Below, in pieces: positions 1 to 8,898 of a stretch of DNA of 64,000 nt; the stretch's first letter is position 1; each line of letters begins with the position of its first letter. A program made the position numbers and the translations under genes. The DNA is from Guptibacillus hwajinpoensis (GTDB lineage Bacteria > Bacillota > Bacilli > Bacillales > Guptibacillaceae), in the NCBI RefSeq assembly GCF_020524165.1, contig NZ_JAIVKU010000001.1, positions 248,001 to 312,000 of the forward strand, given 5' to 3'. The notes below the pieces were generated by a model, which was given only the letters and a program-made list of their open reading frames with translations, did not search any database and was not told the DNA's origin.

Positions 1-582
1 CAAGCGATCAACGCTGGATTCACTTCTGTTATGATCGATGGTTCTCACTACCCACTAGACGAAAACATCGCTCTTACTACAAAAGTAGTAGAAGCTGCAC
101 ACGCAGTTGGTGTTTCTGTTGAAGCTGAGCTTGGCCGCATTGGCGGACAAGAAGACGATCTAATCGTTGACGATGCTGAAGCTGCATACGCGATTCCTGA
201 AGAGTGTGAGCGCCTTATCAACGAAACTGGTGTAGATTGCTTCGCTCCTGCACTTGGTTCTGTACACGGCCCTTACAAAGGTGAGCCTAACCTAGGATTC
301 GACCGCATGGAAACAATCAGCAAAATGACTGGTGTTCCTCTCGTACTTCACGGTGGTACTGGTATTCCAACTGCTGACGTTAAAAAAGCGATCAAATTTG
401 GACATGCTAAAATCAACGTAAACACTGAGAGCCAACTTTCTTCTGCTAAAGCAGTTCGTTCTGTACTTGAAGAAAAGCCAGAACTTTACGATCCTCGTAA
501 ATACATGGGACCTGCACGCGATGCAATTAAAGAAACAGTAATCGGCAAAATGCGTGAATTTGGTTCTTCAAACAAAGCATAA
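1..582 (+). CDS. fbaA: Class II fructose-bisphosphate aldolase, C-terminal part (5' end outside window)
   Basis: The reading frame is open from base 1 and ends at a TAA at 580-582, so about the last 193 residues are present. It resembles the zinc-dependent class II aldolase of glycolysis and gluconeogenesis, which interconverts fructose-1,6-bisphosphate with DHAP and glyceraldehyde-3-phosphate in the cytoplasm. Visible family motifs are [10 protein letters not shown], the zinc-ligand and phosphate-binding segment LHGGTGIP, and KINVNTE near the C-terminus. It is followed by tal, as in B. subtilis (fbaA-ywjH), and closed by a strong terminator. The identification is secure. Confidence 0.95.
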   Translation, partial: QAINAGFTSVMIDGSHYPLDENIALTTKVVEAAHAVGVSVEAELGRIGGQEDDLIVDDAEAAYAIPEECERLINETGVDCFAPALGSVHGPYKGEPNLGFDRMETISKMTGVPLVLHGGTGIPTADVKKAIKFGHAKINVNTESQLSSAKAVRSVLEEKPELYDPRKYMGPARDAIKETVIGKMREFGSSNKA

Positions 583-601
583 TCTTCCTAAAAGATCGGA
601 T

Positions 602-648
602 AATCAGAAACCGCTCAATCTGAGCGGTTTCTGATTTCCATTTTTATT
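602..648 (+). terminator. Rho-independent terminator after fbaA
   Basis: A perfect 16-bp stem (602-617 with 621-636) has a 3-nt loop and is followed by a T-rich stretch. It lies 20 bases after the fbaA stop codon. Confidence 0.93.
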
Positions 649-766
649 ATCCCCCAACCACTGCAACTATTTTTCAGTTATTTACAATCAAATCAGCTAA
701 CGTAAAACAAAATATGTTAAAATTTTTCTCGTAACCGCTTTCTAAAATCAAAGGAGGACGAACGTA

Positions 767-1420
767 ATGAAAATTTTCATAGATTCCGCTAACTTAAATG
801 ACATCAAAGAAGCACACGAAATGGGCATCGTTTCTGGTGTAACGACAAATCCATCCCTCGTAATGAAAGAAAACGTCGATTTTCATGATCGTCTTCGTGA
901 AATTACTAGCCTAGTATCCGGATCAGTTAGTGCCGAGGTTGTTTCAACAACAGCTGAGGAAATGATTGAAGAAGGAAAACAGCTTGCTGAAATCGCTCCG
1001 AACATTACTGTGAAAGTTCCGATGAACCGTGAAGGCATGAAAGCTGTAAAAGCATTCTCTGAAGCTGGTATTAAAACAAACGTAACGCTTGTGTTCTCTG
1101 CGAATCAAGCATTGCTTGCAGCTCGTGCTGGCGCATCTTATGTTTCACCATTCCTTGGCCGTCTTGATGATATTGGTCAGAATGGGCTTGATCTTATATC
1201 AGAAATCTCTGAGCTGTTTGCGGTCCATGGCATTGAGACTGAAATTATTGCAGCATCCATTCGCCATCCAATGCACGTAACAGAAGCGGCGCTTCGTGGT
1301 GCTGATATTGGCACAATGCCACTTAAGGTCGTTCTACAAATGCTAGAGCATCCACTAACAGATAAAGGGATCGATCAATTTCTTTCTGATTGGGAAGAAG
1401 CGAAGAAAGCAAACAAATAG
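767..1420 (+). CDS. tal: Transaldolase / fructose-6-phosphate aldolase family protein
   Basis: This 217-residue protein of the small (TalB-unlike) transaldolase/FSA family starts [10 protein letters not shown]. It carries GVTTNPSLV, the Schiff-base lysine segment ITVKVPM (K about residue 86) and the later NVTLVFS strand. It would act in the non-oxidative pentose phosphate pathway. The start follows a good SD (AAGGAGG, 751-757). Its place between fbaA and murA2 matches B. subtilis ywjH. Transaldolase and fructose-6-phosphate aldolase cannot be told apart from sequence alone. A cre-like sequence lies at 730-743. Confidence 0.93.
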   Translation: MKIFIDSANLNDIKEAHEMGIVSGVTTNPSLVMKENVDFHDRLREITSLVSGSVSAEVVSTTAEEMIEEGKQLAEIAPNITVKVPMNREGMKAVKAFSEAGIKTNVTLVFSANQALLAARAGASYVSPFLGRLDDIGQNGLDLISEISELFAVHGIETEIIAASIRHPMHVTEAALRGADIGTMPLKVVLQMLEHPLTDKGIDQFLSDWEEAKKANK

Positions 1421-1528
1421 TCTTATTAAATTGGCATGAACTTCCTGTTTTTGCCCATACTATTCTTATGAAGTATCATGACAGAATGAGGAACAGGAAT
1501 ACGATGCGGACGAAGAAGGGAGACCGTT

Positions 1529-2818
1529 ATGGAAAAGTTGATGATCGCTGGAGGCCACCGTTTAAGTGGAACCGTTCAGGTGAGCGGTGCCAAGAATAGT
1601 GCGGTTGCATTAATCCCGGCGGCTATTCTAGCAGATTCCACTGTCACTATTGATCACTTGCCGAACATTTCTGACGTTGGAATTCTCCGTGATTTGCTTG
1701 AAGAAATCGGGGGACAAGCTGAGCTAAATGGAAATACATTAACTGTAAATCCACAGGATATGATTGCAATGCCGCTGCCGAATGGCAAAGTAAAGAAGCT
1801 TCGTGCTTCCTATTATTTAATGGGTGCGATGTTAGGTCGTTTTAACAAAGCGGTTATTGGACTACCAGGCGGGTGCAATCTTGGACCACGTCCGATTGAT
1901 CAGCATATTAAAGGTTTTGAAGCACTTGGTGCAAAAGTAACAAATGAGCAGGGTGCCATTTATCTTCGGGCAGATGAACTGAAAGGCGCTCGTATTTATC
2001 TTGATGTTGTGAGCGTTGGGGCAACGATTAACATTATGCTTGCAGCGGTTCGTGCGAAAGGGCGTACCGTTATTGAAAATGCTGCTAAAGAACCTGAAAT
2101 CATTGATGTTGCCACACTGTTATCAAGTATGGGTGCCAAGATTAAAGGGGCTGGAACCGACGTTATCCGAATTGATGGAGTGGACGAGCTCACAGGCTGT
2201 TACCATTCGATCATTCCTGACCGTATTGAGGCAGGGACATATATGATTATGGCAGCTGCGATGGGTGATGAAGTTGTGATTGATAACGTCATTTCTCAGC
2301 ACCTTGAATCCCTTATTGCAAAACTTCGTGAGATGGGTGTGCAAGTGGAGACGAATGAAGATCAAGTCTACATTCGCTCTCCGCGTGAAGGCTGGAAAGG
2401 CGTTGACCTTAAAACCCTCGTCTACCCAGGATTCCCGACCGATCTTCAACAGCCGTTTACATCGCTCCTAACGAACGCTGAAGGTAGCAGTATTGTAACC
2501 GATACAATTTATGGCGCGAGATTCAAACATATCGATGAACTTCGTCGAATGGGTGCGAACGTCAAGGTTGAAGGACGATCTGCAATTATCAACGGTGCCG
2601 TTAAACTCCAGGGAGCAAAGGTGCGCGCTTCGGATTTAAGAGCCGGTGCAGCTCTTGTTGTAGCTGGTCTGATGGCTGAAGGGATAACGGAAGTCTCAGG
2701 TCTTGAACACATTGATCGCGGCTATGAGCGACTCGTAGAGAAGCTCAGTAATCTTGGAGCGCGGGTTTGGCGTGAGAAATTGGATCAAGAAGAGCTAAAA
2801 GAGGTAGAAAGTACTTAA
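1529..2818 (+). CDS. murAB: UDP-N-acetylglucosamine 1-carboxyvinyltransferase, second paralogue (MurA2/MurZ)
   Basis: The 429-residue enolpyruvyl transferase catalyses the first committed step of peptidoglycan synthesis (PEP transfer to UDP-GlcNAc). The EPSP-synthase fold begins [25 protein letters not shown]. The fosfomycin-target cysteine is in [11 protein letters not shown] (C116), and YPGFPTDLQ is a further signature. It follows tal with about 110 bp between, behind an AAGGGAG SD. A second murA lies at 40.9 kb; two copies are usual in low-GC Gram-positives. The tal-side position identifies this as the murAB/murZ copy. Confidence 0.95.
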   Translation: MEKLMIAGGHRLSGTVQVSGAKNSAVALIPAAILADSTVTIDHLPNISDVGILRDLLEEIGGQAELNGNTLTVNPQDMIAMPLPNGKVKKLRASYYLMGAMLGRFNKAVIGLPGGCNLGPRPIDQHIKGFEALGAKVTNEQGAIYLRADELKGARIYLDVVSVGATINIMLAAVRAKGRTVIENAAKEPEIIDVATLLSSMGAKIKGAGTDVIRIDGVDELTGCYHSIIPDRIEAGTYMIMAAAMGDEVVIDNVISQHLESLIAKLREMGVQVETNEDQVYIRSPREGWKGVDLKTLVYPGFPTDLQQPFTSLLTNAEGSSIVTDTIYGARFKHIDELRRMGANVKVEGRSAIINGAVKLQGAKVRASDLRAGAALVVAGLMAEGITEVSGLEHIDRGYERLVEKLSNLGARVWREKLDQEELKEVEST

Positions 2819-2827
2819 GGTGAAAGG

Positions 2828-2867
2828 CAGAAAGGCGGTGAAAACCGCCGTTCTGTTATCTTTTTTG
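2828..2867 (+). terminator. Rho-independent terminator after murAB
   Basis: A 12-bp stem (2828-2839 with 2844-2855, one mismatch) has a GAAA tetraloop and is followed by TTATCTTTTTT. It separates murAB from glpX. Confidence 0.85.
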
Positions 2868-2911
2868 AAAGCGTTTTATTTAAGTTGCGTACCCCGGGGG
2901 AGGAAAGCATA

Positions 2912-3877
2912 ATGGAAAGAAGTTTAACGATGGAACTTGTGAGAGTTACGGAAGCTGCTGCTCTAGCATCAGCACGTTGGATGGGGAGGGGCAAGAAAGA
3001 AGAAGCAGATGACGCAGCGACCACGGCGATGCGAGATGTGTTTGACACCGTGCCGATGAAGGGAACAGTGGTTATTGGGGAAGGCGAGATGGATGAAGCC
3101 CCAATGCTTTATATTGGTGAAAAGCTGGGAACTGGTTACGGTCCACGCGTAGACGTTGCCGTAGATCCATTAGAAGGAACGAATATTGTAGCAGCAGGAA
3201 CGTGGAATGCTCTGGCCGTATTAGCTGTAGCGGATCATGGGAATCTGCTTCATGCGCCTGATATGTACATGGACAAAATCGCGGTGGGACCAAAAGCCGT
3301 TGGCAAAGTCGATATTAACGCTTCCGTCCTTGATAACCTGAAGGCTGTCGCTGAAGCGAAAGGAAAAGAAATTGAAGATTGCGTGGCGGTCATATTGGAT
3401 CGGGAACGTCACGAAAAGATTATAGAAGAAGTGCGTTCTGCAGGTGCAAGAATTAAACTTATTTCTGACGGGGATGTGGCAGCGGCAATTAACACAGCCT
3501 TCGATGACACCGGTGTTGATATATTATTTGGTTCCGGTGGTGCCCCTGAAGGTGTACTTGCAGCTGTTGCATTGAAATGTCTTGGTGGAGAAATACAGGG
3601 GAAACTTCTCCCTCAAAATGAAGAAGAGTTAAAGCGATGTAACGAAATGGGAATTGAGGATGTTTCACGCGTCCTTTATATGGAAGATCTCGTAAAAGGT
3701 GAAGACGCCATATTTGCAGCAACCGGTGTAACCGATGGCGAATTGCTAAAAGGTGTCAGATTCCAGGGAACTTCTGGTACAACCCAATCGGTTGTTATGC
3801 GTGCGAAGTCTGGAACCGTTCGCTTTATCGACGGGAAACACAGCTTGAAAAAGAAACCAGACCTCGTTATCCGATAG
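2912..3877 (+). CDS. glpX: Class II fructose-1,6-bisphosphatase
   Basis: The predicted 321 residues equal the B. subtilis GlpX (YwjI) length. The enzyme removes the 1-phosphate of fructose-1,6-bisphosphate in gluconeogenesis. Metal-binding motifs are visible: [10 protein letters not shown], the DPLEGTN segment, and FGSGGAPEG. The ATG at 2912 is chosen over the one at 2885 because GGGGGAGG (2896-2903) sits at the right distance and the protein then begins [12 protein letters not shown], the conserved family start. It has no close co-transcribed partner; the rho gene follows after a 474-base leader. Confidence 0.95.
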   Translation: MERSLTMELVRVTEAAALASARWMGRGKKEEADDAATTAMRDVFDTVPMKGTVVIGEGEMDEAPMLYIGEKLGTGYGPRVDVAVDPLEGTNIVAAGTWNALAVLAVADHGNLLHAPDMYMDKIAVGPKAVGKVDINASVLDNLKAVAEAKGKEIEDCVAVILDRERHEKIIEEVRSAGARIKLISDGDVAAAINTAFDDTGVDILFGSGGAPEGVLAAVALKCLGGEIQGKLLPQNEEELKRCNEMGIEDVSRVLYMEDLVKGEDAIFAATGVTDGELLKGVRFQGTSGTTQSVVMRAKSGTVRFIDGKHSLKKKPDLVIR

Positions 3878-3926
3878 AAATGTTCACAAACGGCACTTCA
3901 TTCTCACACGCATGACTCATTTCATG

Positions 3927-3955
3927 TTGAATATTTTTTAGGAATCTGGTAAAAC
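3927..3955 (+). promoter_or_regulatory. Probable SigA promoter of rho
   Basis: TTGAAT (3927-3932) is followed by a 17-nt spacer and TGG-TAAAAC (3950-3955, extended -10 type). It would give a rho leader of about 390 nt. Confidence 0.55.
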
Positions 3956-4014
3956 TATAAGGTGCTGTATTATTTCCTATTACTATTCGCTCAACATCGT
4001 TGAGTTGAAAAGTT

Positions 4015-4094
4015 GATTTTTGGCTCAAATGTCGTCATTCGCTTAGTGGACGCTCGTTCCACTTGTTGATAATGGCGAAAATGAGCCAAAAATC
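4015..4094 (+). other. 80-nt three-part stem-loop in the long rho leader (intergenic 3878-4351)
   Basis: The outer arms 4015-4027 and 4082-4094 are perfect 13-base complements. A middle stem pairs 4032-4039 with 4071-4078 (one G-U), and an inner stem pairs 4045-4050 with 4058-4063. No T-run follows, so it is not an ordinary terminator. The remainder of 3878-4351 holds the promoter and a pyrimidine-rich stretch near 4210-4245, but no convincing gene. Rho autoregulates through its leader in B. subtilis, so a regulatory RNA is possible; a mobile palindromic repeat is the alternative. Confidence 0.6.
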
Positions 4095-4351
4095 ATGAAA
4101 GAAACGTATATAAGAGTAACGATTGTTAAGCAACACCTTCGTTGTGCACTTCCTCTACTCTCACTTAAGAGATGCCTGAATGGATCACATACTAGCCTCT
4201 CACAGGATCTCAACAAACTCTTTCTCTCTTTCTTTTTTCTAAAACGGATACCTATAAGCAACTTCTCTTTGTTGTTTTTATGAATCTTCTTGCACTTATT
4301 TCATTTCCAGTCGGGGAAAACCCATAATCATTTAAAAAGTGTGGTGTCAAC

Positions 4352-5617
4352 ATGGCAGTAAATATATCAGAATTAGAACAAATGACATTAAAAGAGCTTT
4401 ATGAACAGGCAAGACTGTACAAAGTCTCTTATTATAGTAAGTTGAACAAACGAGAGCTTGTTTTCGCAATTCTAAAAGCACAGGCAGAGCAGTCGGGGCT
4501 TCTTTTTATGGAAGGAATCCTTGAAATTATTTCATCTGAAGGATTTGGCTTCCTTCGACCGATTAACTACTCGCCAAGCGCAGAAGACATTTATATCTCG
4601 GCTTCTCAAATTCGCAGATTTGATTTGCGTAACGGCGATCGTGTTTCGGGTAAGGTGCGTCCTCCAAAAGAAAATGAACGCTACTACGGCCTCTTACATG
4701 TGGCGGCAGTTAACGGGGAAGACCCTGATTCTTCGAAAGAACGTGTTCACTTTCCAGCGCTAACACCGCTATATCCGGAGAAGCGAATGAATTTCGAAAA
4801 TAAATCAGGCAATCTTTCTACTCGAATTATCGATATGATTTCACCGGTAGGGTTTGGTCAGCGTGGATTGATCGTTGCACCGCCAAAAGCCGGGAAAACG
4901 ATGCTTCTGAAGGAAATTGCAAATAGCATTACAACTAACCATCCTGAAACGGAATTGATCGTACTTCTTATCGATGAGCGTCCTGAGGAAGTAACGGATA
5001 TTGAGCGTTCAGTTGATGGTGATGTCGTTCACTCAACGTTTGATGAAACGCCAGATAATCATATTAAAGTAGCTGAGCTTGTCCTCGAACGTGCGATGCG
5101 CTTAGTTGAGCATAAAAAAGATGTGGTGATTCTTCTTGATAGTATTACACGTCTCGCTCGTGCTTATAACCTTGTTATTCCTCCAAGTGGACGTACACTT
5201 TCTGGTGGTATTGATCCTGCTGCTTTCCATCGTCCAAAACGATTCTTTGGTGCTGCAAGAAACATTGAAGAAGGCGGGAGTTTAACGATCTTAGCGACAG
5301 CACTTGTTGAGACAGGCTCGCGTATGGATGATGTCATTTATGAAGAATTTAAAGGAACGGGTAACATGGAGCTTCATCTTGATCGTCGTCTTGCGGAACG
5401 TCGCGTCTTTCCTGCAATTGATATTCGTCGCTCAGGTACGCGTAAAGAAGAGTTGCTTCTTCCGAAAGAACAGCTTGAAATGCTTTGGACAATTCGTAAG
5501 AGCATGGATGATTCCTTTGAATTTGTCGATAATTTCTTGAAACGTCTTAAGAAAACAAAAGAAAATCGCGAGTTTTTTGATCTGTTTGAGAAGGAAAAAA
5601 GCGGTTCATCCAGGTAA
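4352..5617 (+). CDS. rho: Transcription termination factor Rho
   Basis: This 421-residue hexameric RNA helicase terminates transcription. It has an N-terminal Rho-N helical domain (MTLKELYEQARLYKVSYYSKL), an RNA-binding cold-shock-like domain (GFGFLRP), and an ATPase core with Walker A APPKAGKT around residue 180. Q-loop and R-loop region segments are also conserved. The SD before the ATG is weak (GTGGTG), which with the long leader suggests post-transcriptional control. Length and order (glpX-rho-rpmE) match B. subtilis. Confidence 0.97.
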   Translation: MAVNISELEQMTLKELYEQARLYKVSYYSKLNKRELVFAILKAQAEQSGLLFMEGILEIISSEGFGFLRPINYSPSAEDIYISASQIRRFDLRNGDRVSGKVRPPKENERYYGLLHVAAVNGEDPDSSKERVHFPALTPLYPEKRMNFENKSGNLSTRIIDMISPVGFGQRGLIVAPPKAGKTMLLKEIANSITTNHPETELIVLLIDERPEEVTDIERSVDGDVVHSTFDETPDNHIKVAELVLERAMRLVEHKKDVVILLDSITRLARAYNLVIPPSGRTLSGGIDPAAFHRPKRFFGAARNIEEGGSLTILATALVETGSRMDDVIYEEFKGTGNMELHLDRRLAERRVFPAIDIRRSGTRKEELLLPKEQLEMLWTIRKSMDDSFEFVDNFLKRLKKTKENREFFDLFEKEKSGSSR

Positions 5618-5649
5618 GTTCTGAAAGGGCTTCGTCACAAGATGATCAA

Positions 5650-5678
5650 TTGCATTGTCTTAGACAGCCTGCTATAAT
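5650..5678 (+). promoter_or_regulatory. SigA promoter of rpmE
   Basis: TTGCAT (5650-5655), a 17-nt spacer, and a perfect TATAAT (5673-5678). Confidence 0.8.
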
Positions 5679-5693
5679 ACGTCTATGTGTGCA

Positions 5694-5722
5694 GAAGCTA
5701 AAAGGCACTGCCTTTTAGCTTC
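5694..5722 (+). promoter_or_regulatory. Perfect hairpin in the rpmE leader
   Basis: The 14-base arms 5694-5707 and 5709-5722 are exact complements. The hairpin starts about 10 nt after the predicted transcription start and ends 31 nt before the rpmE SD. No strong T-run follows. L31 autoregulatory leaders are known in Firmicutes, so this may be the L31-binding element. A weaker stem (GGTTCC/GGAATC) lies between it and the SD. Confidence 0.55.
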
Positions 5723-5769
5723 ATTTAACTCTGGTTCCTCAGGAATCAGGGCGGAAGGAGATGAAATTC

Positions 5770-5976
5770 ATGAAACAAGCGATTCATCCTGGTTATGAAA
5801 CCATTAAGGTAAGATGTGCTTGCGGTAACGAATTCGAAACTGGTTCTACAAAACAGGACGGCGTGAGCGTAGAGGTATGCTCTGAGTGCCATCCATTCTA
5901 TACTGGTCGTCAGAAGTTTAATGACGCTGGTGGACGTGTAGATAAGTTTAGAAAAAAATACAACCTAAAAGGTTAA
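5770..5976 (+). CDS. rpmE: 50S ribosomal protein L31, zinc-binding type
   Basis: The 68-residue protein begins [14 protein letters not shown] and is a large-subunit component. Four cysteines (CACG near the N-terminus, then CSEC) form the zinc ribbon, so this is the C+ form made when zinc is plentiful. The ATG at 5761 is rejected because GGAAGGAG abuts it; the ATG at 5770 has a 9-nt spacing and gives the conserved start. It has its own promoter and terminator. Confidence 0.96.
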   Translation: MKQAIHPGYETIKVRCACGNEFETGSTKQDGVSVEVCSECHPFYTGRQKFNDAGGRVDKFRKKYNLKG

Positions 5977-5982
5977 TGATAG

Positions 5983-6015
5983 AACAGGCAAGTTTTTACT
6001 CCTTGCCTGTTTTTT
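5983..6015 (+). terminator. Rho-independent terminator after rpmE
   Basis: 10-bp stem (5983-5992 with 6002-6011), 9-nt loop, then a T-run. Confidence 0.9.
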
Positions 6016-6047
6016 AACTCAATTGAAGCAAAGAAGGCCAAATTTGT

Positions 6048-6094
6048 AGGAAGAAACGGTTCGAGCAAACAGATTTGTTCACCCGTTTCTTCCT
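6048..6094 (+). other. Long inverted repeat upstream of tdk
   Basis: Arms 6048-6059 and 6083-6094 are perfect 12-base complements. An inner stem GAGCAAA/TTTGTTC (one G-U) has a 4-nt loop. The right arm runs into TATAAT (6094-6099) but no well-spaced -35 was found. No T-run follows. It could be an operator or a leader structure. Confidence 0.5.
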
Positions 6095-6260
6095 ATAATG
6101 GATGATCTTTAGATGAGGCGAAGCATGTCGATTAAGAAAATGGGTGAGTGTGTCGTGTGATACCCTTGCCATCAATAATAGGATGAAAGTATACGCAAAA
6201 TAAGGACTGCGCTGATCAGTCATTTTTTTATGCTTATGCTGGGAAAGGAGAAGCGGTTGA

Positions 6261-6878
6261 ATGCATGTTATGAAGTACAGCGGCTGGATTGAGGTTGTAT
6301 GCGGGAGTATGTTTTCTGGAAAGTCTGAAGAGTTAATTCGTCGTGTTAGACGAGCGACATACGCCAAGCAAAAAGTCCAGGTGTTTAAACCAAAAGTGGA
6401 TAACAGATATAGCGAAGAATCTGTTGTATCTCATAATGGAATGTCCGTCATCGCTGTTCCGGTTGATCATTCACAGGCGATCCTGGACCGCGTTTCAGAA
6501 GACACGGATATGGTTGCGGTTGACGAAGTGCAATTTTTTGATGAGGGCATTGTGGATGTCGCTCAGCAGCTTGCGGATGAAGGTGTTCGAGTGATCGTAG
6601 CAGGGCTGGATCAAGATTTCCGTGGGGAAGCATTTGGACAGGTTCCAAAGCTCTTAACGGTAGCTGAATCGGTTACAAAGCTTCAAGCGATCTGTGTCGT
6701 GTGTGGTTCTCCAGCAAGTCGTACGCAGCGCCTCATTGATGGTAAGCCTGCTCATTATGAAGATCCAATTATTCTTGTCGGTGCATCAGAGTCGTATGAG
6801 CCTCGCTGCCGTCATTGTCATAAAGTGCCAGGGAAGCCAACGGCACGAGACAACAAAGAACAAGAAATCTCTAAGTAA
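6261..6878 (+). CDS. tdk: Thymidine kinase
   Basis: This 205-residue type II thymidine kinase phosphorylates thymidine to dTMP in nucleoside salvage. The P-loop GSMFSGKS is at residues 15-22, the Walker-B-like VDEVQFF is near residue 90, and zinc-ribbon cysteine pairs CVVC and CRHC lie in the C-terminal half. An SD (GGAAAGGAG) lies 11 nt before the ATG; an in-frame ATG three codons on is a possible alternative. It sits after rpmE as in B. subtilis and is closed by its own terminator. Confidence 0.96.
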   Translation: MHVMKYSGWIEVVCGSMFSGKSEELIRRVRRATYAKQKVQVFKPKVDNRYSEESVVSHNGMSVIAVPVDHSQAILDRVSEDTDMVAVDEVQFFDEGIVDVAQQLADEGVRVIVAGLDQDFRGEAFGQVPKLLTVAESVTKLQAICVVCGSPASRTQRLIDGKPAHYEDPIILVGASESYEPRCRHCHKVPGKPTARDNKEQEISK

Positions 6879-6901
6879 GTCCGGGAAACCGGGCTTTTTT
6901 T
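6878..6901 (+). terminator. Rho-independent terminator after tdk
   Basis: 7-bp GC-rich stem (6878-6884 with 6889-6895), GAAA loop, then seven T. It overlaps the last base of the stop codon. Confidence 0.88.
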
Positions 6902-7005
6902 GTTCTTTCGAAATATTGTTTTTCGTAACGAGGGGATAAGAAAAGCACTGGTTTGAATCTAACCATCATTTGTTGGGCACCTTAAAAACAGGAGGTGACC
7001 GACTG

Positions 7006-7380
7006 ATGAGAAAGATAACTTGGATGATGCTAGCGTTTGTGTTGTTTGTATCAGCCTGTTCGCCACTCAAACCGCCAGAAGCAAATGGACAGGCGGGAGA
7101 AGGGCAAAATTTAAATACCGATATTAACTTAAACCCACAGTCCTATCGAAATATGAGTGTGGATAAGCCGACGATCAGTGACGATCAGGATAAAATTCGA
7201 GAGGTTGTCGAAGCGGAAGGTTTCGATGCTGGATTGATTTCAATTACAGGGAATCATGCATGGGTAAATGTAAAGTTCACAAATAAACAAGAAGCAGAAT
7301 TAACGAATCAGAAAAAAACGCTTGCGGCTAAAATTTATCAAGCCGTACCAAGATACAAAATCCACGTCCGAGCAAGATAA
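7006..7380 (+). CDS. Small lipoprotein of unknown function
   Basis: The 124-residue protein has a lipoprotein signal peptide (MRKITWMMLAFVLFVSAC, lipobox VSAC), so it should be lipid-anchored outside the membrane. A short Asn/Gln-rich linker follows, and then a C-terminal region of about 65 residues with alternating strand/helix character (EVVEAEGFDAG, ending KIHVRAR). That region is loosely reminiscent of YhcN/YlaJ sporulation lipoproteins, but I cannot assign a family. The start at 7006 is fixed by GGAGGTGA (6991-6998); the upstream ATG at 6970 lacks an SD. Confidence 0.8.
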   Translation: MRKITWMMLAFVLFVSACSPLKPPEANGQAGEGQNLNTDINLNPQSYRNMSVDKPTISDDQDKIREVVEAEGFDAGLISITGNHAWVNVKFTNKQEAELTNQKKTLAAKIYQAVPRYKIHVRAR

Positions 7381-7408
7381 AACCCTCTCACCAACGAGAG
7401 GGTTGTTT
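7381..7408. terminator. Bidirectional terminator between convergent genes
   Basis: A perfect 9-bp stem (7381-7389 with 7396-7404) has T-rich flanks on both sides. It serves the lipoprotein gene (+) and the oxidoreductase (-). Confidence 0.88.
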
Positions 7409-7411
7409 TGA

Positions 7412-8746
7412 TTAATGCTGCGCTCGTCTTGCTGCTTGTTGCAAGGGATCCCAAACGCTGTTATAAGGAGGGGCGTACGCCAAATCGAGGTCTTCGATGT
7501 CATGAAGCGTCATCTGGTGATAGAGAGCGGTTGCGAGCACATCGACGCGCTTATCTACGCCATACTTCCCAATGAATTGTCCGCCAAGAATGCGTTCGTT
7601 ATCATCTCTGAAAATGATTTTGACACAAAGTTCACGTGCTTCAGGATAGTAACCAGCGATGTCTGTCGCTTCAGTAGAGCAGCTAGCGAACGGTAAGTTC
7701 AGTTCTTTTGCTTCATTTGTTGAAAGGCCGGTGCGACCGAGTGTTAACCCAAAGAATTTAATCACAGAAGTGCCGACAATTCCTTTAAACGTGTTTGGCT
7801 GGCCGACCATATTCAGTCCGGCAATTCGTCCCTGTTTATTAGCCGTCGTACCAAGAGGAACGAAATCATCGCGTTCTTTGACGCGATGGTAATGGGTGGC
7901 GCAGTCTCCAGCCGCATAAACGTCTTCCTTGCTCGTTTGCATGTAGCGGTTTACCTGAATCGCCCCGTTAGAGGCGGTATGAAGCCCACATTCCTTAAGG
8001 AAGCCTGTATTAGGCTTTACCCCAACAGAAACGAGAACAAGATCTGCCTCATACTCTCCCTGATCTGTTACAATTTTTTCGACGCGCTTTTCACCTTTAA
8101 ATGATTGGACACCTTCGTTTGTATGAACAGCCACCTCGTTACGCTCGGCTTCATCATGAATCATCTTCGCCATATCTTCATCAAAAATGCTGGCGAGGTG
8201 CGGACCAAGCTCAATGATGCGCACCTGTTTACCGAGCTCACGGAACGTTTCAGCCATTTCAAGTCCGATATAGCCGCCTCCAATGACGGCTACGTTTTTC
8301 ACTGTTTCATCTAAATCTTTTATAATCTTTTTAGCATCAGGTATCGTTTTTAATGTATGTATCCCTTCAAGATCGATCCCTTCCCAGTCTGGTTTAACAG
8401 GACTAACCCCTGTGGCAATTAGGAGCTTATCGTAAGATTCGGTGAAGTGATCGCCTGATTTTAAATGTATTCCTTTTACTATTTTTTTTTCGGTATCCAC
8501 GTTTGTTACTTCATGGTACACGCGAGCATCAATTCCATACTTCTCTCGAAACGTGTCTACGGATCTGGCGATAAGTTTATCAGTGGATTCAATTTTTTCA
8601 CTAATGACATAAGGTAGTCCACACTGCCCGTAAGAGTAAATTTCTCCCTTCTCAAGTGTGACGACTTCTGCTTCCTCATCATTTCGAATTATTTGCATCG
8701 CTGCACTCATACCAGCGGCATCTCCACCAATAATCACAAATTTCAT
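7412..8746 (-). CDS. cdr: CoA-disulfide reductase-like FAD/NAD(P)-dependent oxidoreductase
   Basis: This 444-residue single-cysteine pyridine nucleotide-disulfide oxidoreductase has an N-terminal FAD Rossmann motif (VIIGGDAAG), the redox cysteine C42 in SYGQCGLPY, a central NAD(P) motif ([12 protein letters not shown]), an FAD-binding VYAAGDCA segment and a C-terminal dimerisation domain. Family members reduce CoA disulfide or persulfide to keep the low-molecular-weight thiol pool reduced. The length fits CoADR without a fused rhodanese domain. SD AAGGGG precedes the ATG. Related NADH oxidases share the fold, so the exact substrate is inferred. Confidence 0.88.
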   Translation of the reverse strand: MKFVIIGGDAAGMSAAMQIIRNDEEAEVVTLEKGEIYSYGQCGLPYVISEKIESTDKLIARSVDTFREKYGIDARVYHEVTNVDTEKKIVKGIHLKSGDHFTESYDKLLIATGVSPVKPDWEGIDLEGIHTLKTIPDAKKIIKDLDETVKNVAVIGGGYIGLEMAETFRELGKQVRIIELGPHLASIFDEDMAKMIHDEAERNEVAVHTNEGVQSFKGEKRVEKIVTDQGEYEADLVLVSVGVKPNTGFLKECGLHTASNGAIQVNRYMQTSKEDVYAAGDCATHYHRVKERDDFVPLGTTANKQGRIAGLNMVGQPNTFKGIVGTSVIKFFGLTLGRTGLSTNEAKELNLPFASCSTEATDIAGYYPEARELCVKIIFRDDNERILGGQFIGKYGVDKRVDVLATALYHQMTLHDIEDLDLAYAPPYNSVWDPLQQAARRAQH

Positions 8747-8834
8747 CTATAAACAGCCCCTTCCGGAATCGTTCATTATTACTAGCCTACTCCCAGTTTA
8801 CCCTGAATGAAGGATGTTAAAGCTATTTTTGCTT

Positions 8835-8863
8835 TTGACCTGTGAAATGTCCTATACTATAAT
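8835..8863 (+). promoter_or_regulatory. SigA promoter of prfA-prmC
   Basis: TTGACC (8835-8840), a 17-nt spacer, and a perfect TATAAT (8858-8863), about 35 bp before the prfA start. Confidence 0.85.
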
Positions 8864-8898
8864 TAGAATGTTATGCAACGAAAACGAGGTGAAAGATC

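Noticed and set aside
4095..4283. 62-codon frame inside the rho leader
   Set aside because: It starts directly at the edge of the inverted repeat, has no SD, and its composition (Leu/Phe/Ser-rich from a pyrimidine tract) looks non-coding.
6014..6367. 117-codon minus-strand frame opposite the tdk leader
   Set aside because: It overlaps the rpmE terminator, the inverted repeat and the tdk start, and has no SD.
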